From assembly GCA_015680685.1 (NCBI GenBank), contig MNCI01017532.1, forward strand, positions 14,760-78,759: a DNA stretch of 64,000 bases, in the 5' to 3' direction. A program made the translations under genes and the position numbers. The notes under the pieces are model-generated. The model searched no databases and was not told the origin of the DNA. It saw only the letters and a list, made by a program, of their open reading frames with translations. Of this stretch, positions 23,461 to 33,095 are shown piece by piece (positions within the stretch are counted from its first letter, which is position 1; each line of letters opens with the position of its first letter). Origin of the DNA: Gnetum montanum (taxonomy: Eukaryota > Streptophyta > Gnetopsida > Gnetales > Gnetaceae).

Positions 23461-24499
23461 TCATATTCCTGCTTCTGAGGCTATGAATCCGAGCATTTTG
23501 CCTATTTTGACGCCAAAGACACATTTTTTTGGGTTAAGCCTTAGTTCGTACTTTAAACAACGCTTTAAGACTAAGTCGAGATCTTGTACATGTTGTTCTT
23601 CTATTTTTGATTTAACTACAATATCATCCACGTAATCGTTAAGCGATCGTAACATGTAATCACTAAAGATAAACGTCATCGCTCTTTGATACGTGGCTCC
23701 GGCATTCTTGAGACCAAAGGGCATCATTGTGTAACAAAAAGTTCCCCATGGGGTCATGAAGGTTGTCCGAAGCTGATGTTCTAGGTTGATTCGTATTTGA
23801 TTGTATCCCGAGAAGCCATCCATAAAGGACAATAAGGCGTGCCCAGCAGTTGAGTCAACAAGTTGATTGATGCTGGGTAGGGGGAAATCATCTTTTATGG
23901 TTGCGACATTTAGATCTCGGAAGTCAATGCACAAGCGAATGCTTCCATTTTTCTTTGGGACAATGACCATATTGGACACCCACTCAGCGTAATCAACAGT
24001 CCAAATGAAACCGGCTTGATAAAGCTTGGTGATCTCATTGCGAACTGCTAATGCCACCTCGGGTCTAACCTTCCGTGCCTTTTGCTTTATCGGTCTCAAT
24101 TTCGGGTCGAGAATAATGTTGTGCTAGATAATCGGGCATGTCCGTATAGGACCAAGTGAAGGCTTTCATATTTTCCCTAAGCACATTCTCGATGTCTTTG
24201 GCTAGGTACGGTTGTAATAGCATGCTTAATTTTAATACTTTGATTTCCCCATTAGGCATGGTAATGGGGGTTTTGGCCAATGCATCTTCGGTGATATTTT
24301 CGGCTTCTATGTCCAAGAATTTTGTCATGCCTTCGTACTTGTCTATCATTTGCTCTGTTGAGGCTACGACTACGTCGTCCGTCGATGAACTCAAGTTGAT
24401 GAGATTCATGTTAATGTCTCTTATAATTTTGCCGTATGGTCCATCAATGATTAACGGTGTGATTAAATGCTGGCAGTCCATTGAGCTTGCTCCTACCAA
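23461..24499 (-). pseudogene. Tat reverse transcriptase
   Basis: 24499-24065 is the connection upstream of RT, ending at a frameshift near 24090. 24099-23461 is the polymerase, with SNMVIVPKKNGSIRLCIDF, SFMDGFSGYNQI, MPFGLKNAGATYQRAM and the catalytic YVDDIVV, ending GFIASEAGI before a TGA at 23461-23463. Beyond the stop the frame continues VDPNKVKAI, so a single nonsense change separates RT from RNase H. The polymerase core itself is uninterrupted. Confidence 0.93.
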
Positions 24500-24605
24500 T
24501 AAATAGAGAGCTGCATAAGAGGAAGGGGAAATGTTCTATTCCTTTTGGTAATTTTAAACTATGTGTACATGCAAAATGGTGGATTATCCTCACACCGGGA
24601 CGTAC

Positions 24606-24734
24606 GGCAATTTAAGGCCTTGCCAGGTGGTAAGTGGCAGTTTAAGGCCATACCAGGCCGTAAGTGGATGGGGAAGTGGCAGTTTAAGGCCGTACCAGGC
24701 CGTAAGTGGCAGTTTAAGGCCATACCAGGCCGTA
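24606..24734 (+). repeat. 30-bp tandem array, about 4 copies
   Basis: The unit CAGTTTAAGGCCATACCAGG, followed by CCGTAAGTGG, is repeated with small insertions. It lies between the RT start and the antisense promoter, and has the same AGTTTA-(A/T)-x-G-x-C start as the arrays at 20753 and 29914. Confidence 0.88.
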
Positions 24735-24938
24735 CTTTGAGTTTACACCAAAAGGTTCAGCGTAAATTGCAAAATAAGGTTACGGGGGGAACTAGGACGT
24801 AGTAATCTCTGTTTCGTTTGTTTGTTGTTTTTTTTTATTTTATTATTTTATTTTAGCGAAAAATAAATCAAAAGGCGTGAACTGGCGAAAAAAGGGCAAC
24901 GGCGGCGTAAGAGAAAGGCGTCGGCGTCAGCGGAGAGC

Positions 24939-24948
24939 TATATAAAAG
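24939..24948 (+). promoter_or_regulatory. TATA box of the antisense gene
   Basis: TATATAAAAG in a GC-rich setting (GGAGAGC before, GGGGGTGGG after). A start of transcription near 24970-24980 would be expected. The first usable ATG of the antisense gene is at 25272. It is a close match to the plant consensus and lies on the correct strand. Confidence 0.65.
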
Positions 24949-24961
24949 GGGGGTGGGTTTC

Positions 24962-25960
24962 ATTTTTTCTTACTTTGAATAGTGAGCGTAAGAGACGGAG
25001 CGTAAACTGTTCAAGCGTAAGCGTAAACCATCGCGCCCTGGCGTAAGCATAAATTTTCTTGTAAGCGTAGATGCCGAAGAGTGACCCTTAGTGTAGACGC
25101 CTAACACTAAACCCCAGCGTAGACGCGGAGTGTAGAATTTCAGACGCCAGCGTAGACAGTTTCTTCTTCCTTGGCGTAAACTTGTGCGATCAGCGTAGAG
25201 GAGGCGGAAAAGAAGTGGAAGGCCAGGGGAGGAAGGGTCGTGATCTGACTTTTGCCGAGGAGACTGAAGCCATGCTGCAGGGCCTGCCCAGGCCAAGGAT
25301 CTCATCGTGGCCTGTGACCTCCCATAGGTAGGCACTGATCCCTGCCTCTGTTGTTTCTTTAATTCTCCTTTTTAGCGTAGACCATTTTGGCGTATACGCC
25401 GAGCGTAGAGGGTTTCGGCGTAAGGGGTTTTCGGCGTATACACCGAGCGTAATTCATAGCGTAGGTTGTCGGGTTGTCGTAGACTGTCAGTGCGTAATCA
25501 GATTTCTTAGTGTAAGCAACTTTTCTGCACTATTATGTCAACGTGATTTGTTTGTTCTATTGGCGTAAATTTTGTTCATTGTGATGGCGTATACGCTGAG
25601 GGTTTGTTCAGCGTATACGCTGTGCGTGCACAGTTGTCTTTGCGGCGTGGACTTGTTTTTCGTATTTCTGGCGTAAACTTGTTCATTACCGGCGTAGACT
25701 GTTTACGCTGAAAGCGAACTTGGGCGTATACGCCAAGGGTTTTTTTGGTGTCCGCGCTGAGCGTCAAATAGTTCATTGTGGGCGTATACGTTGGGTTGAG
25801 CGGCGTATTACGCTAAGCGTAAACAGTTTGCTGGCGTATACGCTTTTAAACAGTTAGTCGACGTATACGGTAGTTTATGGGGCGTATACGCTTTTAAGCA
25901 GTTTGTCGGCGTATACGCTAGTTTATGGGGCGTATACACTTTTAAGCAGTTAGTAAAATT
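24962..25960 (+). repeat. GCGTA motif array upstream and in intron 1 of the antisense gene
   Basis: GCGTA(A/G)(A/G)C-type motifs are frequent from 24980 to 25200. From 25390 the 10-bp palindrome GCGTATACGC occurs perfectly about seven times (for example at about 25390, 25586 and 25610), with many one-base variants. The same palindrome fills both LTRs of the host element. Most of the array lies inside intron 1 (25328-26057). Confidence 0.85.
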
Positions 25961-26057
25961 TTCTCAGATTTCAAACATTGATTCATGATGTAAACTCTTG
26001 CTTTTCGGGCTGTTTTGGAGTATGGCTAATTTGTAGTGGCTTCGTGGTTGATTGCAG

Positions 26058-26846
26058 GGACAGCAAGCGCTTCCTCCTCGTTGTTAAGCTTGTCAGGGTT
26101 TTAGCATGGGTTGGCCCCATTGAGGCTGGGGAGGTCTCCCCGGATCTAACCGTGGATAACGACGGGGTTTGGTTCAGGGAAGGCGTAGGTGAATTTTTGG
26201 CCTTTGTTTTAGACAACTTCGAGGTGGCCATCTGGTCCAAGTTTAGCGAGGTGATTGCACGAAGCATACTTGAGGCAATGCTGTCAGGAGCTGCAGAGGG
26301 CGTCATGGTCTTCATAGAAGATATTGATGAGGGACCATTTGTTAATGAGGATGGTTCTACTCACAGGCCCAGGTCAACATGCCCCTTAACGTGCATGTGG
26401 GCACTGTTGCTGTAGGGATTAGACTACCTCAACAATACCCTGTTCATAGCTACCAGTGCGCACACACTTTTCCAGAATCCTCCCGGCACGGTATACCGAG
26501 TGGATAGGTAGGACTTTTTAAGATTATTACTTCCTTTCGCCGTTTGGTGTTTGTTTATTGTCTTGACCTATATTTTCTTACAGGCCAAAAATTAACCCGG
26601 ACGGGACATACGTTGAGGACGAAGGTCTAGCTCTTGCTCACACTGCCTTGGAGGCGTTCATGACGGGCCCCACCCTTCGTAAAGCCGTACTGGGTCAAAC
26701 GAAGGGAGCGATTGTCCATTTTCATAAGCAGTTCTCTAGAGCGTTCACGATGTGCGAAGCTCGTGGGTGGCTTCATAAAGACTGGTCAGACAATGGGCTG
26801 GTTTTCCCTCGTGATTTTGGCAGCGCATCTAAATCTGCCACTAACG
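26058..26846 (+). pseudogene. FCP1/NIF-like HAD domain of the antisense gene (exons 2-3)
   Basis: FCP1/NIF enzymes are HAD-fold phosphatases that act on RNA polymerase II tails and related targets. Exon 2 shows the family's order: a hydrophobic strand at the DxDx(T/V) position (FLLVVKLVRVL), REGVGEFLAFVLDNFEVAIW with SKF (cf. RPGL.EFL......VGIWSS), a variable middle, then NNTLFIATSA...FQNPPGTV (cf. NTLLVDDSP.K.L.NPP.TAI). Exon 3 continues with a GTYVEDEGLALA helix as in plant homologues. Both aspartates of DxDx(T/V) and both of the DDSP motif are absent, so no catalysis is expected. One TAG lies at 26413-26415. Identification rests on motif order, not on a search. Confidence 0.6.
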
Positions 26847-26935
26847 GTAAGTGATAAGTTTCCCTAGATATGTCCGTGGGTTTATCCAATTGTTTGGAGT
26901 TATGCTGATACGACCATTTTAAATTGCTTTTACAG

Positions 26936-27975
26936 TTGATGTCCCTTCTGGTAGCGATCCGGTGACAACTGGATGAACCGAGACTACCTTGTCGATGAAG
27001 TCCGGGGGGTAAGTAAGGCTCAAAAGTGGTTGAGTAGATAAGGCCCTTCATCTATCGTTCGTTGCTTGGATAATGCCAGGCTTATGGAGCTCTTTATGAC
27101 CCCGAGTCCTAACATATCCATAGGAAAGATAATTGGGACCGTTGATTCTTTTAATGAGTCTGTCTCATACTACAGCACCTGGATTAAGGGTGTCAAGTTA
27201 GTTTTTCACCTATCGCCCAAGTTCTTTTCGAACTTATTTGGCATGCCGGCAGACAGCTTGAATGTAGTGTTAGACAGAACTCACAAAGAGCTCCAAATGA
27301 TTCAAGAGTTGGAAGATTGGCTAGGTGTGGCCAAGGGTGGCAAGGGGTTCCCAATGCAGGGGAAAGCGAAAGTTACGACAGTGAATGAATTATATCCCCT
27401 GTTCAGGGCACGGGTATTCCCTAAAACTCTTTTCCAGGTGAAGTGTCTTGGGGTTGAGGCTGTTCGTGTCATGCGAACTGTCTTGGAAACGAGCATGCGA
27501 TATAACTGGGCCTGATTTTTGTTGTCGGTCATGCACAAGGAGATAGTGTGGTTGCACTCAAATGTGAAGGCGCAATCCCACTTCACCTTTGCATTTTTCG
27601 CCGGTTACCTTTGTCGTTTTGCCGAGTTCCTTGTGGTTCTTGCAGATAACAAGTTTGTCCTGCGGGATCAGGGTCAACTATCCCGCCCGTGGATCAAGCA
27701 TTTGTTTGAGACAGCTAAATCCCAAGATGCACCTAAAGGCATTGATGAATCCATTTCAATTACTACAGGGGGAGCATCTAGGGCTTCAATCCACACACAT
27801 GATAGTGTGGGATTGGAGCCAGACAACGTACCCTACACTACTAAACGGGCAGAATGGGTCGTCAAGGAGACCGTCGGCAAAGCCAAGTTAAAGTTAAAAA
27901 GGCCTGAATGCGCTACTGAGGAAGTCTCGGATGTGAATCAGCCATGCGTGAAGCGCATATGCTTCAAGATGCCTG
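26936..27975 (+). pseudogene. Central region of the antisense gene (exon 4)
   Basis: A long open stretch from about 27066 to 27975 in one frame, with a single TGA at 27513-27515. It contains WIKGVKLVFHLSPKFFSNLF, GKAKVTTVNELYPLFRARVF and FAFFAGYLCRFAEF. The pattern resembles the putative plant transposon protein domain found in accessory ORFs of Athila/Tat elements (PF20167 type), but this is a weak visual match. The first 100 bases can be read as spliced (donor GGGGGGTAAGTAAG at 27009) or as exon with a frameshift. Confidence 0.45.
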
Positions 27976-28101
27976 GTGAGTGAACCTCGCCTGCTTACTG
28001 CTTTATTGTTTCGATTTTGTTTACAACTTTTACCTCAATCGCTTAAGTGTTGCTTGATGGTTTTGGCTTGATTTTGAAAATAGTAAGAAAATAGGTTTTA
28101 G

Positions 28102-29660
28102 AGACTATCACCGAGGAGAGGGAGACCAACATGGAGAAGAATAATGAAGAGGAAAACACGGAGAAGAGCCATGGCGGAGGAACAGAGGAATTAAAGGAGA
28201 ATACCACTGAAAATGCACCACTGGATGATTAGGATGCTATCAACCAAATGTTCAGTAGCTTCCTTAAGAGAGATCTGGATTTGGGTGACCCCCCAGAGGG
28301 TGACCATGATCATGGTACGTTTTCCTATTATTTCGTTTCTCATTACTTGATCAATTATCATTGCTACGGTATTTTATTTTTGTATTTTTTTTATCCTTTT
28401 CAGATGAAGGCAGCGAGACCAGGACGGTGCGGTTGGATGTTCCCATGAAGATGGTTCCCGCTGAGAAGACCGCAGAGGTTAATTCATCCCATCTACATGA
28501 GCCACTTGCTTGGACAGAAATGCCGAGTAAGATGGATTTTGTGGCTGGAATTGTGGAGGAAGTTGTCGAACGGATCTAGGAGGCTCACCCTGATATAGGT
28601 ATGAATCTTTTTCGAGGTTTGGAGTTTCATATTTCGCATATATTGCCTTACATTTGTATTTTTCGCGTGGGTAGGTGCTTCATTGAGATGGGATTCCTTT
28701 GAAAGAGTTAGCATAGAATGTTTAACGACACTCTCCCCAGAAGTGGAACAGGTGCCAAGGCCCGTTTATGAGGGAGTTGCAGAGGGCCTTGTGCACAACG
28801 CTAAGTCCTTATGGACCTGTAGGCGTTCCATTGAGCAGTTGTGGCTACGGGTTCAGGCAAAAGAAAAGGAAGTCTCTGAACTGTCAGCGGAACGTGACGA
28901 TCTAAAAGCTCGGTACGAGTTTTCCGCTGCCAGACTAAGCAGTGATCGCTCCTGGTGAACGTCCGAAGTTACGTACACCAGATATTGGAATCTACTGAAT
29001 CGTCATGCTTCGCTAACTCGGAGGATGGCAGAGCGTAAAGCCCAAATTGATCTCCTGAACATTAAATGTCAATATTGAAAAGCCTTTGCTTCCAAGGTTC
29101 GTAAGTGGGGTCAGGATGAGAAAAATCACAAACATCATTATAAGAAGTCTGTAAAAGAGCTATCAATTGAAAATCGCCAGCTGGAAATGTTTGTGGAGGG
29201 TCTCGGTTTGCGCTCCGCCTTTGATACCTTTGCTCAAAATACCATTGTCAAAATGGAGTCACCTACTCAAAAGATCACAATGGCTTCTGGGGAGGTGTCG
29301 GTGGGTGAATTCCCTTTGAAACGTCCCACTTGGTTAGCCGTTGATAAGGGGAAGGCTTTGGCAGATGTCGACTTAGGCCTTGACGGGACAGATTGGGCCA
29401 GCATTTCAGAAGAGGAAATCCTTCGTCAGCTGGAATTCGGCTTAGGGGGATCTCCCGTGGTAAATGTTTGGTCCTTATGAAGTTAATTGGTTGAATAATG
29501 TTTAAAATTTTGACATTCGCTTGTTCTTATGTTGGTTGTTTCTTTTTGGTATTTTCAGGGTGAAGCTGGCCATGATGTCCAGGAAGCTGGCCCCAGTGGA
29601 ACAGGGGCCCCTAATGCTAGTGGATTCAAAGGGGATGACCCTCCCGTCCCAGATGTTTAG
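28102..29660 (+). pseudogene. Acidic and coiled-coil C-terminal part of the antisense gene (exons 5-8)
   Basis: Exon 5 (28102-28314) is rich in Glu, Asn and Gly. Exon 6 (28404-28598) contains MPSKMDFVAGIVEEVVERI. Exon 7 (28675-29459) encodes a heptad-like stretch (QAKEKEVSELSAERDDLKAR; then VKELSIENRQLEMF), consistent with a coiled coil. Exon 8 ends PVPDV and TAG at 29658. Donors and acceptors (CATG|GTACGT, TTTTCAG|AT, ATATAG|GTATG, GTAG|GTGC, CGTG|GTAAAT, TTTTCAG|GG) are good and the phases fit. Nonsense codons lie in exons 5, 6 and 7 (two). Confidence 0.65.
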
Positions 29661-29894
29661 CATTTTAATTTTTGAGTTTTTGGTTTTGTTGGTTTTTTGA
29701 CTCAGATTTATACCAGAACTGTAACTTGAGAATTTTGAAATGAACGAAAACAATTGATACTTGTAATTGTCCAACGTTGCCTGTAAGAACTATTTTTTTG
29801 TCGATTTTGAGTTTAACTGTAAACATGGCACAACAACATAAAATGTTTTGGCTTATTTTCTGTTTTAAGTGTAATGCGGAAATGTAACTATAAC

Positions 29895-29900
29895 AATAAA
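29895..29900 (+). terminator. Candidate polyadenylation signal of the antisense gene
   Basis: AATAAA about 235 bases after the TAG stop, in AT-rich sequence and just before the array at 29914. Position and strand fit the 3' end of the antisense transcript. Confidence 0.5.
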
Positions 29901-29913
29901 TGAAAACCAAGTA

Positions 29914-30100
29914 TTAGTTTATGGCCATTTCGGGCCCCATGCATAGTTTATGGACATTTCGGGCGAGTTGCAGTTTAACGTCATTTCGGACTTAGGAGTG
30001 TCGTTTAATAAAGATTATTTATTTTTTGTTTTTCGATTTATCGTAGTTTTATGTCATTTCGTACTTGTTATAGTTTAACGTCATTTCGGACTAAGGAGAT
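29914..30100 (+). repeat. Degenerate 27-29-bp tandem array
   Basis: Units of the form TAGTTTATGG(A/C)CATTTCGGG alternate with CAGTTTAACGTCATTTCGGA over about five copies, with an AT-rich insertion after the third. It lies between the antisense gene's 3' end and the 3' end of the protease frame. Confidence 0.85.
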
Positions 30101-30104
30101 GGTA

Positions 30105-31367
30105 TCACTTTAGTAGTTTTTTAATTTCTTTCTTTTTGATGTTAGGCGACATGTCAACAGGTATGATTCTGTATTCTGCGTCCCCTTCACTGATCACATT
30201 AAATGGTAACTCAGCCCAAGGGACGTCTGATGGAACAACTTCTGTGTTCGTATTTTCGGATGTCTCGGTAGCTGTTGCGAATTCCGTGTTAGTTTCTGGT
30301 TGGGAGGCTGTATGTACATCATCGGGCACAGACGTTTCTATTTTAGGAGGCGTTTGTTCCGTGCCTAAAGGTTTAGTGCTCACTGGTGGTTGCGGATTCT
30401 TGCCGTTTTGGCCAGGCATTTCGAGCTTGACCTCTGAGCCCTGGTCCATGTCCATGTGTGACGAAACAATGGGAGTAGCTACTTCCCCATGTATGATGAT
30501 TTCACCGCCTTCATAAGGCAGGTGAATTTCTTGGTGTATAGGGGATGAGACAGCTCTCAGTTGGGCCAACCAGGGTCTTCCCAGTATTAGGTTGAATCCT
30601 AGCATCTCATCGAGTACTAGGAAGTCGGCAGATGTAGGGAACTGGTCTCCTGCTATGAAATTTAAGGTTATTGTGCCTTTTACCATTACGCGTGACCCAC
30701 TAAATGACTTTAAACATGTAGTCGTGGTTGGTTTAAGTGACTCAGTGAGCCCTAGTTGCTCGATGATGGGGTATGGCACAACGTTTGTTGCGGCTCCATC
30801 GTCTACGTGGACCTTATGTACTTTGAACTGGTTTATACGTATTGTTATGAACATGGGGGCTGTTGTTATCTCCCCCGTTTTCTTGTTCACCTTAATGTTG
30901 TTGTCATGAAAGCTTAAGGGTTTGGGAGTAGTCCCATGAGGCGAGTACATCACCGCATGGATGGAGGGTTCGTTTGGGGGCAAATCCTCACTTACAGGAA
31001 TTGATGTCAACATACGTACTAAAGCTTCCCGGTGTGTTTGGGATGTTAGAACCAAGTCGTACAAGCTTAGTGAAGTGTTCTTTTGCTTCAATGCTTGAGT
31101 GACTTGTGTCAAGGCTATTACAAAGTCTCTACTGTTGGGGATGTTTTTATCAGCGATGACTGGATCCATTGGACCCAACAGATTTATTTCACGTTTTGTT
31201 GATTTGTCATTTTTGTTCGGAGCAGTCGCTTTAGGTGGTTCATGTGTTTCAGACGATTCGCCTTCATTGCCTGTGTTCGTTTGATCGTTAGACTGCGACA
31301 TGGGTACAGAGTTAAGCGGAGTGGGCTTAGGTGGCCCTAGAGCTAGCCATTGGCGTTCCTTCTCCAC
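30105..31367 (-). CDS. Tat gag-pol segment with aspartic protease
   Basis: An uninterrupted 420-residue frame. After a low-complexity N-terminus (Asn/Glu/Thr rich) and a helical segment comes the retropepsin: HVDDGAATNVVPYPI at about residues 186-200, with the DxG catalytic motif as DDGAA, the flap region, and FNLILGRPWL at about residue 258, matching the second conserved motif. The tail is Pro/Thr/Glu rich. It would mature the gag-pol polyprotein. The frame probably belonged to one gag-pro reading frame with the segment upstream at 31401-32084. It is the best preserved frame of this element. Confidence 0.85.
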   Translation of the reverse strand: MEKERQWLALGPPKPTPLNSVPMSQSNDQTNTGNEGESSETHEPPKATAPNKNDKSTKREINLLGPMDPVIADKNIPNSRDFVIALTQVTQALKQKNTSLSLYDLVLTSQTHREALVRMLTSIPVSEDLPPNEPSIHAVMYSPHGTTPKPLSFHDNNIKVNKKTGEITTAPMFITIRINQFKVHKVHVDDGAATNVVPYPIIEQLGLTESLKPTTTTCLKSFSGSRVMVKGTITLNFIAGDQFPTSADFLVLDEMLGFNLILGRPWLAQLRAVSSPIHQEIHLPYEGGEIIIHGEVATPIVSSHMDMDQGSEVKLEMPGQNGKNPQPPVSTKPLGTEQTPPKIETSVPDDVHTASQPETNTEFATATETSENTNTEVVPSDVPWAELPFNVISEGDAEYRIIPVDMSPNIKKKEIKKLLK

Positions 31368-31400
31368 ACGTTCACACGTAAGCCTGTCTGCGAGCCGTTC

Positions 31401-32084
31401 TCATGTGTGGCGTGGAGGTGGGACTGGTCTTGGCACCTCGGGTTGCCCTGGGACTTTTACTACATATGGAGCTGAGCGGGTTTGCGTTTGTACCATCGGA
31501 CGTGATGGGTTAGAAGGTTGGCTAGGGACCCTAACCACGTAAGGGGTTGGTTTTGACAAGGGTTGGATCTCTGCTGTTGCGACTGTCTGTGGTACTCGGA
31601 CTACGAAAGGGGTAGGTCGAGTATGAGGAGTTGGTGTATTTGAGGGAATGACGGGAGGGACACGCACCACATATGGCTTGTCGCGTGTCATGGTATTAGA
31701 TGTTGCTACAGCTGGGGGCATCTGGACAACATATGGTCGCTATGAGGTAGGCAGTGGTTGGGTCATGGATGTGGGCACAAGAGCAGGAATGCGAACTATA
31801 AACTGCCGGTCAGTTGTTTGTTGTGTACGCTCGGGGTAGATGGTGCTGATGTTGGATGCCTCGGAATCATTATCAAGATAGATCGTGTTGATAACATAAG
31901 GCGCCTCCTTAGTGTTCAAAGGGTCTTTATAGATCCCCATAGCTTGATTCTGTGGTTGGATCGGGTTGGCTTCGTTGAAGGTGATTCGGCCATCGTCGAT
32001 CATCCGCTGTATATCTTGCTTTAAGGTGAAACAGTAATCCGTGCCGTGCCCATTTCGTTGATGGTAATCGCAAAAGCGATCCAT
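31401..32084 (-). pseudogene. Tat gag C-terminus with zinc finger and YVVRVP repeats
   Basis: It starts with FCDYHQRNGHGTDYCFTLK, a C-x2-H-x4-H-x4-C finger typical of Tat gag. Six spaced copies follow of a short peptide: FIVRIP, YVVQMP, YVVRVP, FVVRVP, YVVRVP, YVVKVP, each followed by a Pro/Ser/Thr linker of about 15-20 residues. A TAG near 31739 splits the repeat region. Nothing in the usual gag architecture requires these repeats. Confidence 0.8.
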
Positions 32085-32195
32085 TCTGAAGCCTTTGGAT
32101 ATGGGGGGCTCATCAAGTGTTGCTAGGTTTCAGTTCTGAATGAGTTGACAGGACCGGTCATGTCTCTGGATGGCCGCAGGGGATAACCGTTTATG

Positions 32196-33095
32196 CTACA
32201 TTAACCCAGCCTTTAAAAGTTGATCGAAGAGCTGGGATGGCTTCATTGGCAGGGGTGTGTATTGAGAGGGTTCTTTCCTCTTGAAATTTTGCGTACTGTT
32301 TGTTGGGTTTTGCCCTGACGATGATCCCGGTGCAGTGGCGGGAGTAGTAGTATAGTTAGTGGGAGCTGCTGGCGGTTTGTTTGATTGTTGTGGTTTTGCT
32401 ATTGCCGCTATAGTTTCCTTAGCCTTCTCTTTGTCCTTTTTAGTGTGTTGATTCTTAAAAGCTAGGTAAGCAGGGTCATGGCTGTTTTGAGCCGCTTCTT
32501 CTATGTTTTTAATTTGCACAAATGCTTGATTAAGATTGCGCGTGTTAAGGTAGTATAGCTTGGATTTAAAGAAATCATTAACAGCCCCTTTTAGGATAGT
32601 GAGTAGGTAGGTCTGGGAGATTGGCTCATGTAGCTCTTTGAGAGCGGCACTCCACCTCTGAATAAATTTCTGTACAGGTTCAAGCGGTGCTTGCTTGACC
32701 TGGATGAGGCTGTCTAGTGTGGCCTCGGGTTTCAGGTTATATTTGAACCTGGTCACGAACTGGTGTAATAAATTGTCCAAGGAGAAGATGGAATTCCTTG
32801 GCAGCGCCAGATACCAATCAAGTGCTCTTCCCGCGAGGGACATGGGGAACACTCGGAGAATGGCATGGGGCCATGCTTGGAGTAGCACGCACTCTAACCT
32901 AAACTTTATTAAATGAGCGTTAGGGTCTGTCTCGCCATTGTATTTGGTTAATGCTGGTAAGGGGACGCCTTTGGGCAAAGTTAAGGGTGGGACAGAAGAG
33001 CTGATGGGGTCATCGTGGTAGAAGTCCACTACCTTCAGCTCCCCTTCGGTGGCTGTTTTGAGGCGTTTTACCTCGTCAGTTAATTCTTGCATCAT
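32196..33095 (-). pseudogene. Tat gag capsid domain
   Basis: A 299-residue open stretch matching the Retrotrans_gag domain, with LPALTKYNGETDPNAHLIKF, FPMSLAGRALDWYLALP, LLHQFVTRFKY and QAPLEPVQKFIQRW. It forms the particle that packages element RNA. The C-terminal part is rich in Pro, Thr and Asn. A stop at 32196 separates it from the zinc finger, with the same frame continuing after it. Confidence 0.9.

Larger units (their letters stand above)
25272..29660 (+). pseudogene. Antisense spliced accessory gene of the Tat element
   Basis: It runs opposite to gag-pol, between protease and RT. Exons by GT-AG sites and frame: 25272-25327, 26058-26507, 26584-26846, 26936-27975 (perhaps with a 71-bp intron 27009-27079), 28102-28314, 28404-28598, 28675-29459 and 29559-29660 (TAG stop). 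Phases agree at the junctions. With the optional intron the model totals 1011 codons with no frameshift, interrupted by nonsense codons at 26413, 26974, 27513, in exons 5 and 6, and twice in exon 7. Domains are an FCP1/NIF-like phosphatase fold (exons 1-3), a central all-helical region (exon 4), an acidic stretch (exon 5) and a coiled coil (exon 7). Antisense extra ORFs are known in Tat and Athila elements, but I do not recognise this protein family as a whole. Confidence 0.75.

Noticed and set aside
24942-25335. Minus-strand 121-codon frame at 24970-25335
   Set aside because: It lies over the antisense promoter, leader and first exon. Its composition is set by the GCGTA array, with no domain.
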